From positions 9,382,395-9,446,394 of the forward strand of contig CM056584.1 in the NCBI GenBank assembly GCA_029721435.1: a stretch of 64,000 nucleotides of DNA, read 5' to 3'. Positions 1-10,151 of the stretch are shown here, piece by piece. Within the stretch, counting starts at the first letter, position 1; every line of letters begins with the position of its first letter. A program made the position numbers and the translations under genes. Origin of the DNA: Gymnothorax reevesii. Taxonomy: Eukaryota; Chordata; Actinopteri; Anguilliformes; Muraenidae. The notes under the pieces were generated by a model. It saw only the letters and a list, made by a program, of their open reading frames with translations, searched no databases and was not told the origin of the DNA.

Positions 1-424
1 TGTCCTCTATAATGTTAATAGGAGATCAGATGGCATTTCAGCTTAACCCTTCTTGTGTAAAATGGAAATTGAGTGACATTAATGTTTTAATACTAATGCT
101 AACATGCTAATAATAGCGATCTAAAGTGAGTGCTTATATCTGTTCATTTTCATACTGTACGTGTCCTCTATGATGGGAGTATTGGATCAGATGGCATTTC
201 AGCTTAACCCTGCTTGTGTAAAATAAAAATTGAGTGACGTTAATGTTTGAATGCTAATGCTAACATGCTGATGCTAGCGATCTAATGTGAGTGCTAATAT
301 CTGGTCATTTTCATACTGTAAGTGTCCTCTATGATGTTAGTATGAGATCAGACGGCATTTCTCCTTCACCCTTCTTGTATTATAAGCAAATTGAGTAATG
401 TTAATGTTTCAATGCTAATGCTAA

Positions 425-438
425 CATGCTGATGCTAA
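425..438. repeat. 14-bp duplication that makes 175-bp monomers
   Basis: In this class C copy the core reads with an additional 'catgctgatgctaa' relative to 161-bp monomers. The extra bases copy the neighbouring 'catgctaatgctaa' with one change (a to g). I find it in 61 monomers, all in classes C, I, L and R with the 'ctccttcaccc' or 'ctccctcactc' sequence. Exact placement is ambiguous by a few bases because the unit is itself repetitive. Confidence 0.88.
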
Positions 439-911
439 CATGCTAATGCTAGCAATCTAATGTGAGTGCTAATACCTGGTCATTTTCATACTGTACATGT
501 CTTCTATGATGGGAGTATGGGATCAGATGGCATTTCAGCTTAACCCTGCTTGTGTAAAATGGAAATTGAGTGACGTTAATATTTGAATGCTAATGCTAAC
601 ATGCTAATGCTAGCGATCTAATGTGAGTGCTAATATCTGGTCATTTTCATGCTGTACGTGTCCTCTATGATGTTAATAGGAGATCAGATGGCATTTCAGC
701 TTAACCCTTCTTGTATAATAAGAAAATTGAGTAATGTTAATGTTTAAATGCTAATGCTAACATGCTAATGCTAGCGATCTAATGTGAGTGCTAATATCTG
801 GTCATTTTCATACTGTACGTGTCCTCTATGATGGGAGTATGGGATCAGATGGCATTTCAGCTTAACCCTGCTTGTGTAAAATGGAAATTGAGTGACATTA
901 ATGTTTTAATA

Positions 912-928
912 CTAATGCTAGCATGCTA
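912..928. other. Palindrome-rich core of class F
   Basis: The F core contains 'tagcatgcta', a perfect 10-bp palindrome, with the self-complementary 'gctagc' nearby. Other classes read 'taacatgcta', which breaks the symmetry. The site recurs once in each F and F2 monomer. It is short and probably has no structural role beyond the repeat. Confidence 0.45.
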
Positions 929-980
929 ATGCTAGCGATCTAATGTGGGTGCTAATATCTGGTCATTTTCATACTGTACG

Positions 981-1141
981 TGTCCTCTATGATGGGAGTA
1001 TGGGATCAGATGGCATTTCAGCTTAACCCTGCTTGTGTAAAATGGAAATTGAGTGACGTTAATGTTTGAATACTAATGCTAACATGCTAATGCTAGCAAT
1101 CTAATGTGAGTGCTAATATCTGGTCATTTTCATACTGTACG
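981..1141. repeat. Reference monomer (class G), near the array consensus
   Basis: This is a typical 161-bp unit. Within it, positions 1-14 are 'tgtcctctatgatg', 11-52 hold the variable 'gggagtatgggatc' and 'cagcttaaccctgc' parts, 53-82 run from 'ttgtgtaaaatgg' to 'gacgttaa', 92-117 form the 'gctaat/gctaac' core, and 118-161 end in 'ggtcattttcatactgtacg'. My count of G plus C is 61 of 161 bases (38%). Class G marks are 'gtttgaatactaatg' and 'agcaatc'. Stops fall in all three forward and all three reverse frames. The longest stop-free gap I find, allowing for frame rotation into the next copy, is about 47 codons on the reverse strand. Confidence 0.9.
1072..1097. repeat. Short-period core inside the monomer
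   Basis: This 26-bp stretch is built of 5-7 bp units reading 'gctaat', 'gctaac', 'atgctaat' and 'gctagc'. It is therefore a degenerate internal repeat nested in each satellite monomer. It is the most conserved part of the monomer by eye and the place where the 14-bp length variants arise. The motif is my main reason for suspecting a fish genome, since similar strings of 'gctaac/gctaat' are familiar from teleost non-coding DNA. That link is from memory, not from a search. Confidence 0.8.
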
Positions 1142-2954
1142 TGTCCTCTATGATGGGAGTATGGGATCAGATGGCATTTCAGCTTAACCCTGCTTGTGTA
1201 AAATAGAAATTAAGTGATGTTAATGTTTGAATGCTAATGCTAACATGCTAATGCTAGCGATCTAATGTGAGTTCTAATATCTGGTCATTTTCATACTGTA
1301 AGTGTCCTTTATGATGTTAGTATGAGATCAGATGGCATTTCTCCTTCACCCTTCTTGTATTATGAGCAAATTGAGTAATGTTAATGTTTCAATGCTAATG
1401 CTAACATGCTAATGCTAGCGATCTAATGTGAGTGCTAATAGTTGGTCATTTTCATACTGTACGTGTCCTCTATGATGTTAATTGGAGATCAGATGGCATT
1501 TCAGCTTAACCCTTCTTGTATAATAAAAAAATTGAGTAATGTTAATGTTTAAATGCTAATGCTAACATGCTAATGCTAGCGATCTAAAGTGAGTTCTAAT
1601 ATCTGGTCATTTTCATACTATACGTGTCCTCTATAATGTTAATAGGAGATCAGATGGCATTTCAGCTTAACCCTTCTTGTGTAAAATGAAAATTGAGTGA
1701 CATTAATGTTTTAATACAAATGCTAACATGCTAATGCTAGCGATCTAATGTGAGTGCTAATATCTGGTCATTTTCATACTGTAAGTGTTCTCTATGATGT
1801 TAGTATGAGATCAGATGGCATTTCTCCTTCACCCTTCTTGTATTATAAGCAAATTGAGTAATGTTAATGTTTCAATGCTAATGCTAACATGCTGATGCTA
1901 ACATGCTAATGCTAGCAATCTAATGTGAGTGCTAATACCTGGTCATTTTCATACTGTACATGTCTTCTATGATGGGAGTATGGGATCAGACGGCATTTCA
2001 GCTTAACCTTGCTTGTGTAAAATGGAAATTGAGTGACGTTAATGTTTTAATGCTAATGCTAACATGCTAATGCTAGTGATCTAATGTGAGTTCTAATATC
2101 TGGTCATTTTCATACTGTAAGTGTCCTTTATGATGTTAGTATGAGATCAGATGGCATTTCTCCTTCACCCTTCTTGTATTATGAGCAAATTGAGTAATGT
2201 TAATGTTTCAATGCTAATGCTAACATGCTGATGCTAACATGCTAATGCTAGCGATCTAATGTGAGTGCTAATAGTTGGTCATTTTCATACTGTACGTGTC
2301 CTCTATGATGTTAATTGGAGATCAGATGGCATTTCAGCTTAACCCTTCTTGTATAATAAAAAAATTGAGTAATGTTAATGTTTAAATGCTAATGCTAACA
2401 TGCTAATGCTAGCGATCTAATGTGAGTTCTAATATCTGGTCATTTTCATACTATACGTGTCCTCTATAATGTTAATAGGAGATCAGATGGCATTTCAGCT
2501 TAACCCTTCTTGTGTAAAATGAAAATTGAGTGACATTAATGTTTTAATACAAATGCTAACATGCTAATGCTAGCGATCTAATGTGAGTGCTAATATCTGG
2601 TCATTTTCATACTGTAAGTGTCCTCTATGATGTTAGTATGAGATCAGATGGCATTTCTCCTTCACCCTTCTTGTATTATAAGCAAATTGAGTAATGTAAA
2701 TGTTTCAATGCTAATGCTAACATGCTGATGCTAACATGCTAATGCTAGCAATCTAATGTGAGTGCTAATACCTGGTCATTTTCACACTGTACATGTCTTC
2801 TATGATGGGAGTATGGAATCAGACGGCATTTCAGCTTAACCTTGCTTGTGTAAAATGGAAATTGAGTGACGTTAATGTTTTAATGCTAATGCTAACATGC
2901 TAATGCTAGTGATCTAATGTGAGTGCTAATACCTGGTCATTTTCATACTGTACA

Positions 2955-4928
2955 TGTCCTCTATGATGGGAGTTTGAGATCAGATGGCTTTTCAGCTTAA
3001 CCCTGCTTGTGTAAAATGGAAATTTAATGACGTTCATGTTTGAATGCTAATGCTAACATGCTATTGCTAGCGATCTAATGTGAGTGCTAATATCTGGTCA
3101 TTTTCATACTGTAAGTGTCCTCTATGATGTTAGTATGAGATCAGACGGCATTTCTCCTTCACCCTTCTTGTATTATAAGCAAATTGAGTAATGTTAATGT
3201 TTCAATGCTAATGCTAACATGCTGATGCTAACATGCTAATGCTAGCAATCTAATGTGAGTGCTAATACCTGGTCATTTTCATACTGTACATGTCTTCTAT
3301 GATGGGAGTATGGGATCAGATGGCATTTCAGCTTAACCCTGCTTGTGTAAAATGGAAATTGAGTGACGTTAATATTTGAATGCTAATGCTAACATGCTAA
3401 TGCTAGCGATCTAATGTGAGTGCTAATATCTGGTCATTTTCATGCTGTACGTGTCCTCTATGATGTTAATAGGAGATCAGATGGCATTTCAGCTTAACCC
3501 TTCTTGTATAATAAAAAAATTGAGTAATGTTAATGTTTAAATGCTAATGCTAACATGCTAATGCCAGCGATCTAATGTGAGTTCTAATATCTGGTCATTT
3601 TCATACTATACGTGTCCTCTATGATGTTAATAGGAGATCAGATGGCATTTCAGCTTAACCCTTCTTTTGTAAAATGGAAATTGAGTGACATTAATGTTTT
3701 AATACTAATGCTAGCATGCTAATGCTAGCGATCTAATTTGGGTGCTAATATCTGGTCATTTTCATACTGTACGTGTCCTCTATGATGGGAGTATGGGATC
3801 AGATGGCATTTCAGCTTAACCCTGCTTGTGTAAAATGGAAATTGAGTGACGTTAATGTTTGAATACTAATGCTAACATGCTAATGCTAGCAATCTAATGT
3901 GAGTGCTAATATCTGGTCATTTTCATACTGTACGTGTCCTCTATGATGGGAGTATGGGATCAGATGGCATTTCAGCTTAACCCTGCTTGTGTAAAATAGA
4001 AATTAAGTGATGTTAATGTTTGAATGCTAATGCTAACATGCTAATGCTAGCGATCTAATGTGAGTTCTAATATCTGGTCATTTTCATACTGTAAGTGTCC
4101 TTTATGATGTTAGTATGAGATCAGATGGCATTTCTCCTTCACCCTTCTTGTATTATGAGCAAATTGAGTAATGTTAATGTTTCAATGCTAATGCTAACAT
4201 GCTGATGCTAACATGCTAATGCTAGCGATCTAATGTGAGTGCTAATAGTTGGTCATTTTCATACTGTACGTGTCCTCTATGATGTTAATTGGAGATCAGA
4301 TGGCATTTCAGCTTAACCCTTCTTGTATAATAAAAAAATTGAGTAATGTTAATGTTTAAATGCTAATGCTAACATGCTAATGCTAGCGATCTAATGTGAG
4401 TTCTAATATCTGGTCATTTTCATACTATACGTGTCCTCTATAATGTTAATAGGAGATCAGATGGCATTTCAGCTTAACCCTTCTTGTGTAAAATGAAAAT
4501 TGAGTGACATTAATGTTTTAATACAAATGCTAACATGCTAATGCTAGCGATCTAATGTGAGTGCTAATATCTGGTCATTTTCATACTGTAAGTGTCCTCT
4601 ATGATGTTAGTATGAGATCAGATGGCATTTCTCCTTCACCCTTCTTGTATTATAAGCAAATTGAATAATGTAAATGTTTCAATGCTAATGCTAACATGCT
4701 GATGCTAACATGCTAATGCTAGCAATCTAATGTGAGTGCTAATACCTGGTCATTTTCACACTGTACATGTCTTCTATGATGGGAGTATGGGATCAGACGG
4801 CATTTCAGCTTAACCTTGCTTGTGTAAAATGGAAATTGAGTGACGTTAATGCTTTAATGCTAATGCTAACTTGCTAATGCTAGTGATCTAATGTGAGTGC
4901 TAATACCTGGTCATTTTTATACTGTACA
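2955..4928. repeat. 1974-bp 12-monomer insert, also present at 59562-61535
   Basis: Order S C D E F2 G H I J K L M. It is extra relative to cycle 2, where M (9830) is followed directly by N (9991). Private marks are 'ctattgctagcg' in the S monomer, 'atgccagcgatc' in E, 'gtaatgtaaatg' in L and 'tcatttttat' near the end of M. The block at 59562-61535 has the same order, the same length and these marks, so the two are copies of one segment about 56.6 kb apart. Confidence 0.88.
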
Positions 4929-5246
4929 TGTCCTCTATGATGGGAGTATGAGATCAGATGGCTTTTCAGCTTAACCCTGCTTGTGTAAAATGGAAATTGA
5001 GTGACGTTAATGTTTGAATGCTAATGCTAACATGCTAATGCTAGCGATCTAATGTGAGTTCTAATATCTGGTCATTTTCATACCATACGTGTCCTTTATG
5101 ATGTTAATAGGAGATCAGATGGCATTTCAGCTTAACCCTGCTTGTGTACAATGGAAATTTAGTGACGTTAATGTTTGAATGCTAATGCTAACATGCTAAT
5201 GCTAGCGATCTAATGTGAGTGCTAATATCTGGTCATTTTCATTCTA

Positions 5247-5252
5247 CACGTG
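5247..5252. other. CACGTG hexamer at the O/P junction
   Basis: The O tail 'tctacac' meets the P start to give the palindrome CACGTG, where other junctions read 'tacgtg', 'taagtg' or 'tacatg'. It recurs at each O-to-P boundary (for example 10309, 18592, 22982, 28217). CACGTG is the core of E-box sites, but nothing else suggests that it works as one here. Confidence 0.5.
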
Positions 5253-7036
5253 TCCTCTATGATGTTCATAGGAGATCAGATGGCATTTCAGCTTAACCCT
5301 TCTTGTTTAAAATGGAAATTGAGTTATGTTAATGTTTAAATGCTAATGCTAACATGCTAATGCTAGAGCTCTAATGTGAATGCTAATATGTGGTCATTTT
5401 TATACTGTACGTGTCCTCTATGATGTTAATAGGAGATCAGATGGCATTTCAGCTTAACCCTGCTTGTGTAAAATGGAAATTTAGTGACGTTAATGTTTGA
5501 ATGCTAATGCTAACATGCTAATGCTAGCGATCTAATGTGAGTTCTAATATCTGGTCATTTTCATACTGTAAGTGTCCTCTATGATGTTAGTATGAGATCA
5601 GATGGCATTTCTCCTTCACCCTTCTTGTATTATAAGCAAATTGAGTAATGTTAATGTTTCAATGCTAATGCTAACATGCTGATGCTTACATGCTAATGCT
5701 AGCAATCTAATGTGAGGGCTAATACCTGGTCATTTTCATACTGTACATGTCTTCTATGATGGGAGTATGGGATCAGATGGCATTTCAGCTTAACCCTGCT
5801 TGTGTAAAATGGAAATTGAGTGACGTTAATATTTGAATGCTAATGCTAACATGCTAATGCTAGCGATCTAATGTGAGTGCTAATACCTGGTCATTTTCAT
5901 ACTGTACATGTCCTCTATGATGGGAGTATGAGATCAGATGGCTTTTCAGCTTAACCCTGCTTGTGTAAAATGGAAATTTAATGACGTTCATGTTTGAATG
6001 CTAATGCTAACATGCTAATGCTAGCGATCTAATGTGAGTGCTAATATCTGGTCATTTTCATACTATACGTGTCCTCTATGATGTTAATAGGAGATCAGAT
6101 GGAATTTCAGCTTAACCCTTCTTGTGTAAAATGGAAAATTGAGTGATGTTAATGTTTAAATGCTAATGCTAACATGCTGATGCTAGCGCTCTAATGTGAG
6201 TGCTAATATCTTGTCATTTTCATACTGTACGTGTCCTCTATGATGGGAATATGGGATCAGATGGCATTTCAGCATAACCCTGTTTGTGTAAAATGGAAAT
6301 TGAGAGACGTTAATGTTTAAATGCTAAAGCTAACATGCTAATGCTAGCGATCTAATGTGAGTGCTAATATCTGGTCATTTTCATACTGTACGTGTCCTCT
6401 ATGATGTTAATAGGAGATCAGATGGCATTTCAGCTTAACCCTTCTTGTATAATAACAAAATTGAGTAATGTTAATGTTTAAATGCTAATGCTAACATGCT
6501 AATGCTAGCGATCTAATGTGAGTTCTAATATCTGGTCATTTTCATACTATACGTGTCCTCTATGATGTTAATAGGAGATCAGATGGCATTTCAGCTTAAC
6601 CCTTCTTTTGTAAAATGAAAATTGAGTGACATTAATGTTTTAATACTAATGCTAGCATGCTAATGCTAGCGATCTAATGTGGGTGCTAATATCTGGTCAT
6701 TTTCATACTGTACGTGTCCTCTATGATGGGAGTATGGGATCAGATGGCATTTCAGCTTAACCCTGCTTGTGTAAAATGGAAATTGAGTGACGTTAATGTT
6801 TGAATACTAATGCTAACATGCTAATGCTAGCAATCTAATGTGAGTGCTAATATCTGGTCATTTTCATACTGTACGTGTCCTCTATGATGGGAGTATGGGA
6901 TCAGATGGCATTTCAGCTGAACCCTGCTTGTGTAAAATAGAAATTAAGTGATGTTAATGTTTGAATGCTAATGCTAACATGCTAATGCTAGCGATGTAAT
7001 GTGACTTCTAATATCTGGTCATTTTCATACTATACG

Positions 7037-7197
7037 TGTCCTCTATAATGTTAATAGGAGATCAGATGGCATTTCAGCTTAACCCTTCTTGTGTAAAATG
7101 GAAATTGAGTGACATTAATGTTTTAATACTAATGCTAACATGCTAATAATAGCGATCTAAAGTGAGTGCTTATATCTGTTCATTTTCATACTGTACG
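7037..7197. repeat. Class A monomer, type example
   Basis: 161 bp. Marks: 'ctctataatgttaatagg', 'gacattaatgttttaatac', 'ctaataatagcgatct' (breaks the core pattern), 'aaagtgagtgcttat' and 'tatctgttc'. It opens each large cycle (1, 7037, 12099, 15187, 22006). Variants at 25764 and 41952, and the tail of the hybrid at 39978, read 'gatctcaag'. The copies at 55642 and 58904 lack the 'ataatag' change. Confidence 0.85.
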
Positions 7198-7358
7198 TGT
7201 CCTCTATGATGGGAGTATTGGATCAGATGGCATTTCAGCTTAACCCTGCTTGTGTAAAATAAAAATTGAGTGACGTTAATGTTTGAATGCTAATGCTAAC
7301 ATGCTGATGCTAGCGATCTAATGTGAGTGCTAATATCTGGTCATTTTCATACTGTAAG
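7198..7358. repeat. Class B monomer, type example
   Basis: 161 bp. Marks: 'gggagtattggatc', 'gtaaaataaaaattg' and 'catgctgatgctagcg'. It follows A wherever A is found, including the P/A hybrid at 39978. In cycles 3 and 4 it ends in 'gtaactg' (near 12415 and 15503) instead of 'gtaagtg', which ties those two cycles together. Confidence 0.85.
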
Positions 7359-7533
7359 TGTCCTCTATGATGTTAGTATGAGATCAGACGGCATTTCTCC
7401 TTCACCCTTCTTGTATTATAAGCAAATTGAGTAATGTTAATGTTTCAATGCTAATGCTAACATGCTGATGCTAACATGCTAATGCTAGCAATCTAATGTG
7501 AGTGCTAATACCTGGTCATTTTCATACTGTACA
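7359..7533. repeat. Class C monomer, 175-bp type with 14-bp internal duplication
   Basis: 175 bp. Marks: 'cagacggcatttctcc', 'ttcacccttcttgtatta', 'attataagcaaattg', 'gtttcaatg', 'agcaatc' and 'taatacctgg'. The core carries the extra 14 bases 'catgctgatgctaa'. It belongs with classes I, L and R to a pyrimidine-rich ('ctccttcaccc') subfamily that differs from the 'cagcttaaccc' majority. Confidence 0.85.
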
Positions 7534-7694
7534 TGTCTTCTATGATGGGAGTATGGGATCAGATGGCATTTCAGCTTAACCCTGCTTGTGTAAAATGGAA
7601 ATTGAGTGACGTTAATATTTGAATGCTAATGCTAACATGCTAATGCTAGCGATCTAATGTGAGTGCTAATATCTGGTCATTTTCATGCTGTACG
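7534..7694. repeat. Class D monomer, type example
   Basis: 161 bp. Marks: 'tgtcttctatgatgggag' and 'gttaatatttgaatg'. Two tails exist: 'catgctgtacg' when the next monomer is E (here), and 'tacctgg' with 'gtaca' when the next is S (for example 10810). It almost always follows a 175-bp monomer. Confidence 0.85.
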
Positions 7695-7855
7695 TGTCCT
7701 CTATGATGTTAATAGGAGATCAGATGGCATTTCAGCTTAACCCTTCTTGTATAATAAAAAAATTGAGTAATGTTAATGTTTAAATGCTAATGCTAACATG
7801 CTAATGCTAGCGATCTAATGTGAGTGCTAATATCTGGTCATTTTCATACTGTACG
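7695..7855. repeat. Class E monomer, type example
   Basis: 161 bp. Marks: 'ttaataggagatc', 'ataataaaaaaattgag' with seven A, 'gagtaatg' and 'gtttaaatg'. The first copy (659) reads 'ataagaaaattg'. Copies at 3452, 26422, 42610 and 51106 combine an E start with the 'gagttc' tail normally seen in J. Confidence 0.8.
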
Positions 7856-8016
7856 TGTCCTCTATGATGGGAGTATGGGATCAGATGGCATTTCAGCTTA
7901 ACCCTGCTTGTGTAAAATGGAAATTGAGTGACATTAATGTTTTAATACTAATGCTAGCATGCTAATGCTAGCGATCTAATGTGGGTGCTAATATCTGGTC
8001 ATTTTCATACTGTACG
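7856..8016. repeat. Class F monomer, type example
   Basis: 161 bp. Marks: 'gacattaatgttttaatac', 'gctagcatgctaatg' and 'gtgggtgcta'. The 'tagcatgcta' string in its core is a perfect 10-bp palindrome, flanked on the right by the self-complementary 'gctagc'. F is followed by G in nearly every cycle. Confidence 0.8.
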
Positions 8017-8177
8017 TGTCCTCTATGATGGGAGTATGGGATCAGATGGCATTTCAGCTTAACCCTGCTTGTGTAAAATGGAAATTGAGTGACGTTAATG
8101 TTTGAATACTAATGCTAACATGCTAATGCTAGCAATCTAATGTGAGTGCTAATATCTGGTCATTTTCATACTGTACG

Positions 8178-8338
8178 TGTCCTCTATGATGGGAGTATGG
8201 GATCAGATGGCATTTCAGCTTAACCCTGCTTGTGTAAAATAGAAATTAAGTGATGTTAATGTTTGAATGCTAATGCTAACATGCTAATGCTAGCGATCTA
8301 ATGTGAGTTCTAATATCTGGTCATTTTCATACTGTAAG
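8178..8338. repeat. Class H monomer, type example
   Basis: 161 bp. Marks: 'gtaaaatagaaattaag', 'gtgatgttaatg' and 'gtgagttctaat', tail 'gtaag'. Variants carry 'aatttgagttc' (13240, 16328, 17294), a 'gtaagagtcc' junction (24288, 38662), or a 'gattgctatt' tail taken from S (30999). Confidence 0.85.
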
Positions 8339-8499
8339 TGTCCTTTATGATGTTAGTATGAGATCAGATGGCATTTCTCCTTCACCCTTCTTGTATTATG
8401 AGCAAATTGAGTAATGTTAATGTTTCAATGCTAATGCTAACATGCTAATGCTAGCGATCTAATGTGAGTGCTAATAGTTGGTCATTTTCATACTGTACG
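8339..8499. repeat. Class i monomer: class I without the 14-bp duplication
   Basis: 161 bp. Marks as for I: 'tgtcctttatgatgttag', 'attatgagcaaattg', 'gtttcaatg' and 'taatagttgg', but the core lacks the extra 14 bases. Short copies start at 1303, 8339, 13401, 16489, 17455 and 36058. The copies at 13401 and 16489 have a foreign 'tacctgg' tail ending in 'gtaca'. Confidence 0.85.
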
Positions 8500-8660
8500 T
8501 GTCCTCTATGATGTTAATTGGAGATCAGATGGCATTTCAGCTTAACCCTTCTTGTATAATAAAAAAATTGAGTAATGTTAATGTTTAAATGCTAATGCTA
8601 ACATGCTAATGCTAGCGATCTAAAGTGAGTTCTAATATCTGGTCATTTTCATACTATACG
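8500..8660. repeat. Class J monomer, type example
   Basis: 161 bp. Marks: 'gttaattggagatc', 'ataataaaaaaattgag' and a 'gagttc' then 'ctatacg' tail. J after the short i form often reads 'ctaaagtgagttc', and J after the long I form reads 'ctaatgtgagttc'. Copies at 30020, 32140, 33455, 46208 and 48986 have one A fewer in the A run and are 160 bp. Confidence 0.82.
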
Positions 8661-8821
8661 TGTCCTCTATAATGTTAATAGGAGATCAGATGGCATTTCA
8701 GCTTAACCCTTCTTGTGTAAAATGAAAATTGAGTGACATTAATGTTTTAATACAAATGCTAACATGCTAATGCTAGCGATCTAATGTGAGTGCTAATATC
8801 TGGTCATTTTCATACTGTAAG
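8661..8821. repeat. Class K monomer, type example
   Basis: 161 bp. Marks: 'ctctataatgttaatagg', 'aatgaaaattgagtgac' and 'aatacaaatgc', tail 'gtaag'. It looks like a sister of class A in its first half. It follows J and precedes L in nearly every occurrence. Confidence 0.82.
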
Positions 8822-8996
8822 TGTTCTCTATGATGTTAGTATGAGATCAGATGGCATTTCTCCTTCACCCTTCTTGTATTATAAGCAAATTGAGTAATGT
8901 TAATGTTTCAATGCTAATGCTAACATGCTGATGCTAACATGCTAATGCTAGCAATCTAATGTGAGTGCTAATACCTGGTCATTTTCATACTGTACA
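8822..8996. repeat. Class L monomer, 175-bp type
   Basis: 175 bp. Marks: 'tgttctctatgatgttag', 'attataagcaaattg' and 'agcaatc', tail 'gtaca'. Copies at 2619, 4593, 9655 and 61200 start 'tgtcctct' and read 'gtaatgtaaatg' instead. The copy at 27563 reads 'tataagatc' and the one at 39320 'gatactaac'. Confidence 0.82.
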
Positions 8997-9157
8997 TGTC
9001 TTCTATGATGGGAGTATGGGATCAGACGGCATTTCAGCTTAACCTTGCTTGTGTGAAATGGAAATTGAGTGACGTTAATGTTTTAATGCTAATGCTAACA
9101 TGCTAATGCTAGTGATCTAATGTGAGTTCTAATATCTGGTCATTTTCATACTGTAAG

Positions 9158-9332
9158 TGTCCTTTATGATGTTAGTATGAGATCAGATGGCATTTCTCCT
9201 TCACCCTTCTTGTATTATGAGCAAATTGAGTAATGTTAATGTTTCAATGCTAATGCTAACATGCTGATGCTAACATGCTAATGCTAGCGATCTAATGTGA
9301 GTGCTAATAGTTGGTCATTTTCATACTGTACG
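9158..9332. repeat. Class I monomer, 175-bp form
   Basis: Same marks as the short form ('attatgagcaaattg', 'taatagttgg') with the 14-bp duplication present. Both forms occur in the same cycle (8339 short, 9158 long), so the length change happened within one class. Confidence 0.85.
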
Positions 9333-9829
9333 TGTCCTCTATGATGTTAATTGGAGATCAGATGGCATTTCAGCTTAACCCTTCTTGTATAATAAAAAAA
9401 TTGAGTAATGTTAATGTTTAAATGCTAATGCTAACATGCTAATGCTAGCGATCTAATGTGAGTTCTAATATCTGGTCATTTTCATACTATACGTGTCCTC
9501 TATAATGTTAATAGGAGATCAGATGGCATTTCAGCTTAACCCTTCTTGTGTAAAATGAAAATTGAGTGACATTAATGTTTTAATACAAATGCTAACATGC
9601 TAATGCTAGCGATCTAATGTGAGTGCTAATATCTGGTCATTTTCATACTGTAAGTGTCCTCTATGATGTTAGTATGAGATCAGATGGCATTTCTCCTTCA
9701 CCCTTCTTGTATTATAAGCAAATTGAGTAATGTAAATGTTTCAATGCTAATGCTAACATGCTGATGCTAACATGCTAATGCTAGCAATCTAATGTGAGTG
9801 CTAATACCTGGTCATTTTCACACTGTACA

Positions 9830-9990
9830 TGTCTTCTATGATGGGAGTATGGAATCAGACGGCATTTCAGCTTAACCTTGCTTGTGTAAAATGGAAATTG
9901 AGTGACGTTAATGTTTTAATGCTAATGCTAACATGCTAATGCTAGTGATCTAATGTGAGTGCTAATACCTGGTCATTTTTATACTGTACA
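9830..9990. repeat. Class M monomer, type example
   Basis: 161 bp. Marks: 'tgtcttctatgatgggag', 'cagacggcatttcagc', 'taaccttgcttg', 'gttttaatgctaatg' and 'ctagtgatc'. This copy and the one at 2794 share 'tatggaatcag'. Copies at 27738, 43926 and 63411 share 'gacgataatg'. The copies at 1961 and 8997 end in a 'gagttc/gtaag' tail that leads into I. Confidence 0.83.
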
Positions 9991-10151
9991 TGTCCTCTAT
10001 GATGGGAGTATGAGATCAGATGGCTTTTCAGCTTAACCCTGCTTGTGTAAAATGGAAATTGAGTGACGTTAATGTTTGAATGCTAATGCTAACATGCTAA
10101 TGCTAGCGATCTAATGTGAGTTCTAATATCTGGTCATTTTCATACCATACG
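9991..10151. repeat. Class N monomer, type example
   Basis: 161 bp. Marks: 'gagatcagatggctttt', 'gacgttaatgtttgaatg' and a 'gagttc' then 'ataccatacg' tail. 'gaatgcaaatgc' variants lie at 18274, 27899 and 44087. 'atagcatacg' tails lie at 30677, 32797 and 34112. The copy at 25282 lacks one A ('gtttgatgc') and is 160 bp. Confidence 0.83.

Larger units (their letters stand above)
1..7036. repeat. Higher-order cycle 1, 43 monomers, 7036 bp
   Basis: Class order is A B C D E F G H i J K L M I J K L M S C D E F2 G H I J K L M N O P Q R D S T U E2 F2 G H', where i is the 161-bp form of I. Monomer starts include 1, 162, 323, 498, 659, 820, 981, 1142, 1303, 1464, 1625, 1786, 1961, 2122, 2619, 2794, 2955, 3116, 4096, 4593, 4929, 5251, 5573, 6070, 6232 and 6876. 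It matches cycle 2 monomer for monomer except for 12 extra monomers (2955-4928, 1974 bp). That accounts exactly for the length difference 7036 minus 5062. The cycle closes where A recurs at 7037. Confidence 0.9.

Noticed and set aside
75..85. 'tgacgttaa' or 'tgacgttca' as a CRE-like regulatory site
   Set aside because: It is part of the repeat consensus and frequently decayed at its CpG. There is no sign that it is selectively kept.
658..670. Array inversion or orientation switch
   Set aside because: I checked the direction of the 'tgtcc ... tactgtacg' landmarks along the window. All are on the same strand.
5247..5252. CACGTG as a functional E-box or transcription start region
   Set aside because: It arises by chance from one class-specific tail at O/P junctions and has no promoter context around it.
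7198..7358. Transposon-derived monomer (tRNA-like SINE A/B boxes or terminal inverted repeats)
   Set aside because: No tRNA-like promoter boxes, poly-A tail or terminal inverted repeats were recognisable, and there are no target-site duplications between copies.
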